Positions 44,819 to 56,335 of a stretch of DNA of 64,000 nucleotides are shown here, piece after piece. Under the pieces are notes generated by a model, which had not been told where the DNA came from, made no database searches, and saw nothing but the letters and a program-made list of their open reading frames with translations. Position 1 is the first letter of the stretch; the number at the start of each line of letters is the position of its first letter. Where the stretch lies: positions 7,936,001 to 8,000,000 of the forward strand of contig JAGVVL010000001.1 in NCBI GenBank assembly GCA_018287875.1. The letters run 5' to 3'. The DNA comes from Nigrospora sphaerica. Its lineage: Eukaryota; Ascomycota; Sordariomycetes; Amphisphaeriales; Apiosporaceae. Both the position numbers and the translations under genes were made by a program.

Positions 44819-46002
44819 GCGGAAGGTTGGACGTTTTATTTTTTCATCGCCCTCTTCTCCCTTCCCTTTCGGTTCTTTGTTGGGCGAGGGACACACACAC
44901 ACACAGAGAGAGAGAGAGACACACACACACACACGGCGTGTCGCTCCCTACACGCTCCCTTGACTGTCGGAGTGGCGGGCCCCGGGGACGCAAGGGCGGG
45001 CATGGGCGGGCAAAAGACAAAGGGTCCGGGCGAGGCCGGGGCTCTTCTTCGCCCGTCATCCCCGAGGGATCGCGAACCGAACCAAGCTGTGTTTGTCACA
45101 ACCTGGATGCCGAGGCGTGTTCCCTTCGTCACCTTTTTCTCCCTCGTCGCTGCTTTTTTTGATGCTGCCACTGTCCCCCCCTCCTCTTTTTCTTGTCTGT
45201 GAGAAGAACGGGCGTGTTGTACTCGTAGTCTCTCTTGGGGTCCCCGTGGGCGTTATTGGTCTGGTCCGGATTCTGGGTACGCGCGGGGCCCTCGCGGGTT
45301 GAGGAAAAGGCACGGGGGGAATGCACAACAAAGACTCGCCCAAAAAGGGGGCCGGCGGGAAATTCTCTGGGACTTGCATTTTTAACAGGCCTCGCTTTGG
45401 CGGAATGTTTTTCTTTTCTCCCTTTTTTCTTTGTGTCGACATGCTATGGTAGAACTGCCGATGTTGAACGGGCAGACATCGCACTGTTGGTTTGGGGTCG
45501 GGGATCTTAGTGAAGCCGGCTTACCGTGTGCCGTAAGCAGTGGGAATCCTGAAGAAAGCGATTTACCGCCCCCTAATAAACGCCACTCAGCCATTTCTGT
45601 TAATGCCTCAGGGAGCAGTGCCCTCTCTGTAGCATCGTGCAGGCATCGCCCCTGACACTCCTTTCCGGGCCTGATCCTGATACCGTGAGTCCCTTTACCG
45701 GGGTAATGACATGATTCTCTCCCCAAGGTGTCAGCCGGCCCAACTAGACTACTGCTGTTCTATATGTGTCGAAGTGGTACTGGCCTTCTCTCGCCATGCT
45801 TCGGTGCATTGGATATGGGTCAATACGCTTCATACGACATACGAGTCTGGTCGCTAATGAAGCCAAGCATGTGGTGTAATCACTTTGTCTTTTTTTTCCT
45901 TCTTCCATTCTAAAACGCCACTGCGATTTTGGGTAAAATTGAACATGGGTATACCCGACTTACAACCCCAATTTTCTCCAGTCCTGGTCGGATCCGCTGA
46001 TC
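44819..46002. other. Convergent region wetA/utp20
   Basis: Both flanking genes end here. It contains the probable wetA 3' UTR with a compound dinucleotide repeat at 44891-44934. No gene seen. Confidence 0.6.
44891..44934 (+). repeat. Compound (AC)n(AG)n(AC)n microsatellite
   Basis: About seven AC units, eight AG units and eight AC units in a row, about 75 bp after the wetA stop. Confidence 0.9.
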
Positions 46003-49000
46003 TCAGTATCTGGCGCCGTGTCTCCGCTCCCGTTGCTCTCCCTTCCTTTCTTTCCTCCGTTTGACCTTCTTCTCCAGCCGGCCCTGCTTCCACTTGCCGT
46101 ACTTCTCGGGCGCCGCGACGGCCTCGATCTTGCGCTTGCGCGCGCGTCCTTCCCTCCGCTTGCGCGCCGCCTCGCGGATGGCCAACAGCTCTCGCGTGTA
46201 CGCCTCGGTGCCCATCTTCCTCTGCAGCAGGTCCATCGACTCCTCGGCCTTGGTGCGCAGGCCGTCGTGCGTAGCCTTGAACGTATCGTCTACCGTCGTC
46301 GGCACCGTGATGTTGGGGTCCGTCATGTGGTGGAGGGGCGTGAGCAGCATGTTGAGTGACGGTGCGAGTGTGGCGGCCGGCAGGGTCGAGACGTAGTAGT
46401 GCAGTAGCTTCATGGCCGCCACCTTCGGCACGAGCGCAGTCGAGCGGGCAGGCGCTTCGGTAGCCAGGATGTCCGACAGGAAGTTGAAGAGGGTGTGCAG
46501 CGTGATCATGGACGCCGGAGATTGTTCTTCGGGTTCGTCGACGCCTCCCCACTCTTCTTCCGACTCCTCTCCTACTGACTGCTGCTCCTCGTGGTCCTCT
46601 TCACCCGCCTCGGCGGATTTATCCGTAGCCGTCGGTTTGGGGTCGAGGAACTTGGCCAATCTTTCCAGCGTAAGAACGACTTGGGCCGCCAGGCCTTCGT
46701 CAAGATCAGTGGGCAAGTGCTGCAATGACAATGCCTCGTTCTCGGCTGTAGTGCCCCCAGACTTCTTCGCCATGCGTTTGCGCCACCTGGCAATGGTACT
46801 TGGGCTGAGGACCCCGACTGCCAAAACCACAAGCGCTTGGATGGCGGCTTTGTCGAGTCGTAGTCCATGCGACCCGACCATTGCGTCCGCTCCGCCGGCT
46901 TCCTTACTGTGTCTGTAGAAGTCGTCCAGATAGATGTTGAGCAATTTGATGCTGGAGAGCTTGACGATAGCATCGGGAGACGTAAGGGGCTTCCCGATGC
47001 CATGCCACAGGGCCTCGTTAGACAGGACGGCGGCCGGGTTGTTTTGCAGAAGAATGGGAATGGTTTGCATAACCGTGTTGACAAGCTCAAAGTCGGTGGC
47101 AATAGCAGCATAGTCATCAAGGAGCTCAACAATCTTCTGCACAACCAAAGCCATGTCGCCTTCGTCTCGCGAGCTGGCTTCCTTGGCCTCGAAATAGAGC
47201 CCAAACGTCTGAATAGCCAACCGGAGGACTGGCAATTTCTTCTTGTCGTCCTCCTGCTCAAGCCAGCCGCGTGGGAGAGATAAAAACTTTGAAGTGCGCT
47301 CCTTGTCCGCCTTGCGGAAGATTTCTTTGACCAGTTCGCCTGCTGCGAGTCGGCACTGTTCGCTGTCGTCATTGGCCACTCTCAGCACCAGCGGGATAAA
47401 GCAACTGGAGGCGACTTCCTGAACGAAATCGTTCGCAGATTTCCGCAGGAGAAGGTGTATCACTTCCATAACGGAAAGGCGGCCGCCCTCCCGCTCGTAG
47501 TCGAGGTTGGCAACGACGAACTTCAGCTGCTTCGCCCACCGGTTCTTCTTTTGTGGGTAGTCGCGCAAGAACTGGAAGAAAGCCCCCCGTGCCAGGTCGC
47601 GAGTGTCCTTGTCATCATTGGTAATCATGATGGTGCCGACGTAGTCAAGCGTGTCATACACCGCGGCTGTTTCAACTCTGCGGTCCAGGACCGAACGAAG
47701 GAAGTTGAAGGTGACATGGCGGTACAAGGGCTCCGTCAGATCATCCTTGAGTCTCCCAAGCAGCATATCAATCGCGGCGTTCTTAACCTCGACGTCCCGC
47801 CGATCTCTCAAAACGACAGAGATCAACTTCAGTGCTGCCTGGGCGACATCGGTTCCCGTCGAGGTCGACATGGAAATACTCTTGATGGCATCCTTAGCGG
47901 CGACTTTGTAGAGCTTGGAAGATTCGTCCGTCTTGAAGGGGACCTTGACGATGACGGTGAGAAGTTTAAAGGCTGCGATCTTGACTTCCTCCTCTCCGAT
48001 CGTGACCGCGTCACCAAGGATCGGAACAAAGCCAGCAATGTTACTGGCGTTGCGAAGACTGTCGTGTTTCTTGAAGATCGAACGCAAAATATCGAAGGCG
48101 AATCTGACGAGCTTGTACGTGTACTTGCTGGTACTGCCGCGTTCGCCGCTTCTCTTGGCTCCTTTCTGCACCAGGTACCGTCGGACCTTGGGATCGAGTT
48201 TGGTTTCTGCTTGCGGCTTCTCGCTTTCGTATACGCCTTGAATCACTTCATAGCAGAAGACAAGCGTGTCTCGGCTTTCAGCCGCAGCGTTGCCGAGAAG
48301 GCCGTTGGTAATCCGAGTAAGAAGCTCGTCGATCTTGCGCACCATCTTGAGATCCAGCTTCTCCAGGAGAAGTGACTGCAACGGCCGAACGAGCTCGACT
48401 AGGTGGTCAATCGAGGTTGTTCGGGAGATGAGCTCCATGGAATCCTGGCTCTTGCTGCTCTTCACCTCCTTCATCTTGCTCGTGTATTCTTCGGCGTCCT
48501 TTTCCTGCCCCGTGACGCCAAAAATGTCATCCATGATGACTGCCACGATCTTGTCCAGGCAATAATCAAGGTCGCCGGGCGCGAATCGCGGGACCACGTT
48601 CACCAGTATGGTGTGCATCGTGTACGAAAGCACGTGTAGCTGATAGCCCTTGGTCAGGGCACGCCTCAGCTCGTCAAGAACAAACCCAAAACAGGAAGGT
48701 CCAAGAAGGGCGCTCATCTTCGCCAAAGAGTCTCGCGCCATTTCCCGAGATTCCCATGCCTTGCTTCGCAAAATTTGACAAATATCAGACAACACACCCG
48801 GCAGTTTCTGCTCCAGGAGTTGCGTGGGCAGCAACTTCAAGATCTTGACAATGATAATGCCGACGGGGACACGTGAGCTGACAAGCGCTTCGTCTTTCTC
48901 GTGGATGTACTCTACCATGGACGGCAGAATGTTCATGGTGATATCCTCGTTGAACTTCTCAGGTGCGGGCATGGTCTTCGTTAACAGGTGCTTCTTGGCA

Positions 49001-52000
49001 GGGTGGCTGGCAGCAACTCCATCAAGTTCCATGGAGTCCTGGCTTCTTTCGGACGCCGCCAGGGTGAGACTGTCGATAATCTTGCCTAGAAGGCGAATGA
49101 GCTGCTTTTGCGCCTCAGGCTTCGCTTCGACGTAGCCAATGTATCTCCGTAGGATGGCACGGAATTGTGGCCACTCAAGAGAGATGGCTAGCTCCGCAAT
49201 AGTCGTTGTCGCTTGCGCGCCAACTCCGTGATCATCAGTTCCATCCGGGCGGCCAAATATGAAGTGCTCCAACAAGGGAATGAAAAAGTGTGCCAGATTC
49301 TTGCTGCTCAATTCGGTGTGGTAGTTGACCTTTGACAGGAGTTGCATGGCTTGCAGCTGCCTCGAGATCGTCGGGCTCAGGATGTGACTGAAGAAGCTCG
49401 GGTCCGTGTCTTTCTCATCAGGGGGGGGATCAAGACCGACAAGATCACTGACCGGGGCCCATGAAGGCATGTGAGCGACCATGTAACCGAGAACTCGAAC
49501 GACCTCGCGCCTGACTATCTCGGAAGGCTCCCGCGCCCCGGAGAATACGGCCGGCAGGACAGTGTCGGAGAGCATGGCATCATATGTCGCTTTGTCGGTA
49601 GGCCTGGATGCGATGGCCGCATCCACGAATCTGCAAATGCAGTCTGCCGAGTTTGCCGAGAGAATGCCATACTCCTCGTCATGCTTGATGAAGAACAAGA
49701 GGTTGTAGAGAATCGGCTCCCATTGTGTAATGGTAAAGGGAGTTTCCCGGGGTTTTGACAGCTTGTTAAAGGCAGAGAGTCGCTTCTCGTAGTCAGGCTC
49801 ATCAATCCTTCCTTCAACGAAAGAGTTGAGATCAGTGCATAGGCTGGCCGTCTCCAGAATGTCGTGATCTTTGTCCGCAAAGACGGTTAGAACCTGACAT
49901 AACGATTGTCGGTTGGGCCTGTCTCTGAAAAACACGAAAAGAGAGGCAATGGTCGTATAAATCCTGCGTCTCAAATCCTGGTCCATACCCACACCATCCA
50001 ATTGCAGGAAGTTTTGCAGCACTGTTAGAATGGCTCCCTTCACCTTGGGGTTCACGCGGCGGGAGGGCTGGTTCAGGAGGAAGACGGAGATGTCGATCAG
50101 CTCGGGCGCGTGCTTGGACTCCTGCACAATCGGCGACAGTTCGACGACAGCATCAACACAAGCGGCCAAGAGGTCTCTTCCGAGCTGAATCTCGGCGCCT
50201 TTGCCAGATTCTTTTTCAGTGCCAACGGGTGGTCTCAAGACGAGGCCGATTCGCTCGAGGATGAGCTCCAAGTTGGGTTTCAGCAACTCCTCCTCGATAA
50301 GTTCATTGTATTCCGATTCGGTTGCGGGCGCCTGGGAAAGCTTGACCAGATCGCGAATGATGCCGAGCGCAAAGATACGCACATCGTCTTTGGCCTTTCC
50401 GTTCAAGAGGCATTCAGTAAGCTTCGGAATGATCCTTGCGTCAACCGCAAGGAACAAGGCCGTCTCGGGAATCAAGGCCAAGGTTGACAGTAATTGAAGT
50501 GTACCCGAGATACCCTGGGCGTTTTCGACGGCAAAATTCTCGAGGCGCGGGCTGACCACCTCGTTGACGATGATATCCTTATAGGGCATCCAGTTAAAGA
50601 TGGGCGCATTCCGCAAGAGCGAAACGACGCACTTCAAGGAGGTGGTGCGAACGTTCCGCAGCAGTGATGTATGTCCTTCTCCCTCATCTTCGTCAGCCTC
50701 CTCGCTGACATGACGCAGTCTGCGGCAGGCAAGAACGAGACAATACATCACGGCATTCAGAATCGCGGCAGCGTACGCTTCCACGCTTGAGCCCAGCTCG
50801 TTGATCATGGCAGACACCATGTTCAAGAAACCAACCTGCTTCCGAACCGTCAATATGTCTTTGGCAAAGACATCCTCGCGGACACCATTTGAGCCAACGA
50901 CCTCGATGCCGCGCAGGTCGCCCAAAGCTATGTCAAGGAAGGCACCCAGATCCTCGACGCTCAGGCTTCTCAGCACGGCCAGTCGGGTGGCTTGCAGGCC
51001 GCCTTTGCCACTTGCCACGCCTTTCTTGGAAATTGATCTGCCGTAGAGCAATCTCAGGAGGACGGGCATTATCTCCGCGCGGTGCTCCGGCTGTATCTGG
51101 TTGTCTCCTTGGAACAGCACCGTCAACTCGTTCTTGAACCGTGCTTCATCCAAGAGGTACTCCAAATTCTCTCGATATGGCTTGACTCCTTCTTGTTTCC
51201 AAGCTAGGATGGCCTTGAGTGACGCCTTCTGGATATCAAGGTCTCCGTTCGCTAGCAGGTTGAGGAGAGAATCGTACACTTTTTGGTGCTGGTAAATGAC
51301 CCTCGGGTTCACAAACAGGGAAAACACGTTGATGAATGCTTTCTTGTCCGGCAAAGACCACGTTGCACCAGCGCGCTGCGCAGAATGTGCCTCGGGACTA
51401 TCAGACTGTTCCTCATCATTGGTGGTCACGGCCAAGAAGATCGGAACCAGTCTTCGCGAGCGTTTCTCAAAGAGTTGTGGTGTCGCCGTCATAACTTTCA
51501 AGGCCTGCGAACGAGCGTTCTCCGGCATGGGCGGGGCAGGTCGCTGGCTGTCTCCGAATGACTCCAACAACACGTCTGCGGAGTTCTCGAGGATTTGCTT
51601 CGCATCTTCGCCTCGCGCATACAGATGCGTAAGATTGTGACATTCGAAGTCCGTCATGCCCTGTCTCTGGGGGCCAGCAGTCTCGCCTCCAGGGCCCCAC
51701 CGTAACGAAGGTACATCCAGCCAGGCGAAGGCATTTTCGCAGATGACCTCCTCCCCACTGCTCGTCTGGCCGATTTGCTTCAAGGCCTCAACAGCCGTGT
51801 CCCAGACAGGGGTAAGCTTCACCGTCATCATGCCGAAAAGAAACGAGGGCACAGCTTGACGAAGCCAAGACCCATCAGCCAATTGGGCATAGGCAGCGCC
51901 CAGCTTCCGAAGGTGAACTCCGATGCCGCGAACATTCTGGATATCAAGGGGGGTCTGTTGCGTCTGCAGCATGGTGGCTAAGGTATCCAGCTGGTCCGGG

Positions 52001-54117
52001 GCTATGTCCAGTTTTTCAAGCAGCCTCAAAGATGCCAGACGCAGTTCCGACGATGGTGAAGAGAGATTTGCAATCAGGCTCTTGAGAAGCGGGTCGTCTT
52101 CTTTATCGGGGCTCTCACTGCCGTCATTATGAGGCGATGCGTTGCTCGAACTTTCAACTTGCTCCTCATAGGCAAGCATAGCCTCAAGAAAGCCGGTGAG
52201 AGAACTATAGCGCGGAGCTGCAGCGCGGAGTAGAGGACGCAGCGACTTGTCAACCGGGCCAGCGGCTTTGCGCATTCGAAGATAGGCAGAAAACCCTTGG
52301 CTGACGATGAATCGAGCTTCATCGGTAGCCAGTGATAACGAAGGTCGCAAGGCAAGCTTGAGTTTCCTCAGGAGCATGTCTGAAACCGGGCCAGTGGTTG
52401 AGGGTCGCACCGAGGTGCACTCAAGCAAGTGGAGCAATGCCGAGTACTTGGGCAAGCATTTGTCCCGCCAAGTCTTGGGATCTTTATCGTAAGCGCTGGA
52501 GGCCCCTTCCTCAGGGAAGGGGGATGTCTCCAGGCGTTCGAATTTTGTGACAATTTGGTCCTGCCACGACTGTGGTAGTGTGAACGTCTCAGAATCCCTA
52601 GGGGCCGGCAAAGCCCTCGACTCAACCATCTTAGGCAGCAGAACACACAGGAGTTCCTCATTCGACCCTTCAGACCAATGGGAGACAACAAATCTGTGGA
52701 GTAATGGTCAGTTTGCTATCGGTACGCACGGGGTGGGAACGTACTTTTGGAAGTCTTTGAAGAACAGACTCCGGAAACGCGTTGCGTCAAGGTCGGAGAA
52801 GTAAGAGCAAAACGGGATGAACCATTTCATGAGAGGATCGCGTGTCAGTGTCTTGACAAGATCCGTGATGTGAGGTATGAGCGACTCCATAGAGGCAGCA
52901 TGCCACACGACAGCGGTGTTGACCATGATGTGTTGCCAGATTGCTGAAGGCTCTGCTATGTTGACCGCCGACGGATCTTTGCAAAGGTCCGAGAGAGATT
53001 CTCGCAAGCAGGACAACAGGGGTGCCCAGTCACTGATTCTGGTCCCCTTTCGGACACCAGAAACCGTGCCCAAAAGCCTGACATATAGGACATTCCGCAA
53101 GGGGCGGTCGTGGCAAGCTTCGTCATCCGTCTTTTGCTCGTATATGGCCTGGGCGATTGGGCTGAAGCCCTCGGCGTCTGTGTGGTGAACAATGCTGGTG
53201 GCGATACCGCACACTAGATCGGACCAGACATCACCCTGCTCTGTACAACATTCGTTGTCTGGCACAGAGATGATCAATGCCTTGAAGATGGCTGGGCCTG
53301 TGGTATGAGCGCCGTACCCCTGCCCCTTGATAGCTTCTGCAAACATGGTCATAAGTCCATGGTAATACAGGCCGTACTGACGGTCGCCGCGGGTTGCACT
53401 CAAATCCTTCTTCGCGTGCTCAATGATGTTCTTCAGTGACGTCTCCCGGTGTGAAGGGGCAGCAGCCTTCTTGATGAGGAAACTAATAGCTTCGGCGGCG
53501 AAGCGGGCGATGTGAGGGGGGTTTCGCGCCTTTCCCAGCAGCGGGGCCAATACGTCGTAAGTCGGTCGGAGGTCGGGTACCAGGAGTCGCGACAGATACT
53601 TGAACAGAAAAGCCAAGGAAGTAAAAGTCCACTCAATTACAGCAGCATCTTGGCGACTACTTGCGATCCGGGTGATGAGGAGTAGAGCTCGTGGATAGTG
53701 CTTTTCGAATCGCGGGCCCAGGTCATGGGCAAAGGCAGTCAAAAGATCCAGTAGCGACTCCAAAGATTCTTTCTCCTGTGCTGAGATGTATTTCTCCAAC
53801 AAGTCCATGATCCTGTCCTCGAAGTGCAGGATTTGCGGCAGGCTCTCGCACAGCGGCATGACTTCCCGCTTGAAGCCGGTGAAGCCTCGGGAAATGTCGA
53901 GGTCGATCCATTTTTCCAGACCGTTTCGGAAGTAGGAAGTCGTCGCTTCGAGGTCTTCGTGGTCGAGGTCGTGGCGGCGCACTCGGCGCAGGGGGTCGAG
54001 TGAGTGCAGCTTGGAGATTTTGGTGGTGAAGGACTCCCATCGGTGGTTTTTCTGATGGGGCGTGCCCGTCTTGCCCTTTCGGGACTTGACGATACGGCCC
54101 GACATGGTGGAGGGCAT
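46003..54117 (-). CDS. utp20: Utp20, U3 snoRNP/SSU processome scaffold
   Basis: Very large HEAT-repeat scaffold of the small-subunit processome, needed for 18S rRNA processing in the nucleolus. Exons 54117-52745 and 52693-46003 (51 nt intron, phase 2) give about 2687 aa. The N-terminus contains the conserved HQKNHRWESFTTKISKLHSL and RRHDLDHEDLEATTSYF blocks. The DRIM-type region follows (residues about 800-1100, including the CRFVDA and LSAFNKLSKP stretches). The body is helical repeats without catalytic motifs. The C-terminus is strongly basic (KRKIEA, KWKQGRLEKKVKRRKERK), as in other Utp20 proteins. An in-frame ATG at 54228 would add 37 residues and follows an A14 run on the coding strand; I prefer 54117 because the family start is near MSGRIVK. 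It is divergent from the Cwf19-like gene. Confidence 0.95.
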
Positions 54118-54573
54118 ATTGACGGCGCGCAAGTCCTCTCCCGTCTGAGGTTTGCTGCCGCTGACTTGGATGAAGACGGATAGAATGTCCCCACTACCTA
54201 AGCATCGCGCAAGAAGGAGGCTCGACATCTTTTTTTTTTTTTTCTGGCGCTGCTTATCTTATCATCGCGCCTGCCTCTCCACGCTAAGTCGGTGCGGGTA
54301 GGAGGATAGTGTGGGTCGCTCACCCCACATAAGCGGCAAGCTCTCAGGGCAGGTGGTACCCGTACCCAAGTCACCCAAATCTTTCCCAGTACATACTTTG
54401 CACCTATCTCTTCCGGGTTTAGAGGGTACCGCTACATCATAGTATCCCTACGCGTTGAAGCTTTCAGGCGCAAGCTCCCATCCATTCGCACCGAGTCTGG
54501 AATTGGCCTTCCCTCCCAGCAACCACCTCTTCCAATACCGGCGCACCACCACGTCCATAAACGTGAAATCGCG
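54118..54573. promoter_or_regulatory. Shared divergent promoter region, utp20/cwf19
   Basis: 456 bp between start codons facing apart. It includes a T14 run (54230-54243, A-run on the utp20 strand). It probably drives two RNA-processing genes. No separate gene seen. Confidence 0.5.
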
Positions 54574-56335
54574 ATGGCAGCCAAAGTGTGAGTGCAAAAT
54601 GCTTCGTCCTTCGTCTTCTTTTCCTCCAGGCTGACTGCCCAGTAGCATCGTACTGGGCAGCCTCGATGGCAAGCTCGAAGCCGCCTTCCAGAAGCTTGCG
54701 ACGCTTCACAGCAAGAACAACTTCTCCTTCGCTATGATCACGGGCAACCTCTTCGGCGCCGATCCAGATGACGACACTGTTACGCAGCTCCTTGAGGGGA
54801 AGATTAATGTACCCCTCACAACCTACTTCACGGTTGGAAACACGCCTCTTCCTGCCCGGATCGTGGAGCGCGTCGAGCAAGATGAAGATGTAAGTCGTGC
54901 CAGGCTCTCCGCTGGGCTTCCTAACGCGTCACGCACAGCGGACTTACATTTTTATTACTCTCAGGTCTGTGAAAACCTTCACTTCCTCGGTAAGCGCAGC
55001 ATCAATACTACCTCGGACGGCATCCGGATCGTCACACTTGGTGGACTCCTCGACACTCAAATCGTCGCTGGCACGTCTAAAGAACAACACCTGCCATTCC
55101 ACACCGCAGGTGATGCCACATCTCTCCGTGGAGCGAATAAAGCCGATATACTCCTGACATCAACTTGGCCTACCGGTATCTGGACCGGCTCCAAATTTCC
55201 GCTGGACCCGGCGCACCGATCCGCAGTCGCTCACTCGGAGGAAGTCGCCGGCTTGTGTACGGCCCTCAAGCCGCGGTACCACCTTACGATGTCGCCCGCC
55301 GAGTTCTTCTACGAGCGCGAACCCTTTTTCTACGCCCCACAAGACGAAGCGACTGATGCTAAGCCCGTTACTCGTTTCATTTCACTGGCTCCATTCGGCA
55401 ACCAAGCCAAGGCCAAGGCCATGTATGCTTTCAACCTACAGCCCGGAGAGACGACTGTGACGATTCCCCCGGGAAGCACAGCGTCACCCTTTGTTACCCG
55501 GAATCGCGGCAAGCGGGCGGCCGACTCGGATGGCAATAGCTATCCAGGCAGGTTCGCCCGCGGTCACCACGACGGCCCACCGCGTCGCAAACAACGCACA
55601 CGTTCTCCTCCCCCTGGTCCCAGCCGATGTTTCTTCTGCCTTAGTAACGAGAATCTTGAAACACACATGGTCTGTTCCATTGGCGAGGATGCCTATGTGA
55701 CCACAGCGAAGGGACCCCTGCCGCCTCCAGATAACTTCTCCGATTCCGGTCTCATATTTCCTGGTCATCAACTCATCATCCCTCTGGCGCACGAGCCCAC
55801 CATGGGAGCTCTCCACCGGGATAACCCACAGACGTTCCAGGAGATGGCGCGCTTCCGAGAAGCCTTGCAGGCCATGGTGGCGATGCAGTCGGATTACAAG
55901 CTCGGTGCTGTAACGTGGGAGATCAGCCGGGCCAACAACATTCATCTGCACTGGCAATTTCTCCCTGTGCCGGCCGAGCTACTCCGCAAAAACCTCGTGG
56001 AGCTTGGTTTCAAGGTCGCGGCCAAGGACGCCCAATATCCCGCCTTTGAAGAGAAAAGCTTGGGGTCAGGTGCTGAGGAGACAGGCGACTTTCTACGCTT
56101 GTGGCTGTGGTCTGATGATAGGGACACGGGCATCCAGGGCAAGGAGTTGGTCATGCCAATCGACGGCACCTTCCGTTTCGACCTGCAGTTCCCTCGCAAG
56201 GTCATTGCCAAGTTTCTGAACCTGGAGCACAGAGTTCACTGGCAAGATGTGGCACAGTCCACCGCAGAGGAGAGCGCTGACGCTGAGAATTTCAAGGCGG
56301 CCTTTAAGAAGTGGGATTTCACCCTAGCGGCCTGA
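54574..56335 (+). CDS. cwf19: Cwf19-like (CwfJ/Drn1) splicing and debranching factor
   Basis: Spliceosome-associated factor of the CWF19/Drn1 family, which helps lariat-RNA debranching and late splicing steps in the nucleus. Exons 54574-54587 (14 nt), 54646-54889 and 54965-56335 give about 542 aa. The tiny first exon plus a split codon restores MAAKVIVLGSLDGKL. The N-terminal metallophosphatase-like domain contains ITGNLFG, ENLHFLGKRSINTTSDGIRI and DILLTSTWPTGI. The HIT-like CwfJ domains start at PSRCFFCLSN (Cys308, Cys311) and include NNIHLHWQF (His413, His415) and a C-terminal CwfJ block (PAFEEKSLGSG, ETGDFLRLWLW). The second intron (75 nt, donor GTAAGT) has no stop in frame, so read-through would add 25 residues; family alignment supports splicing. 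Confidence 0.94.

Noticed and set aside
47455..48375. 306-codon open frame on + strand
   Set aside because: Antisense to utp20.
54118..54228. Longer utp20 start at 54228
   Set aside because: Adds 37 residues outside the family start; kept only as an alternative because of the A-rich sequence before that ATG.
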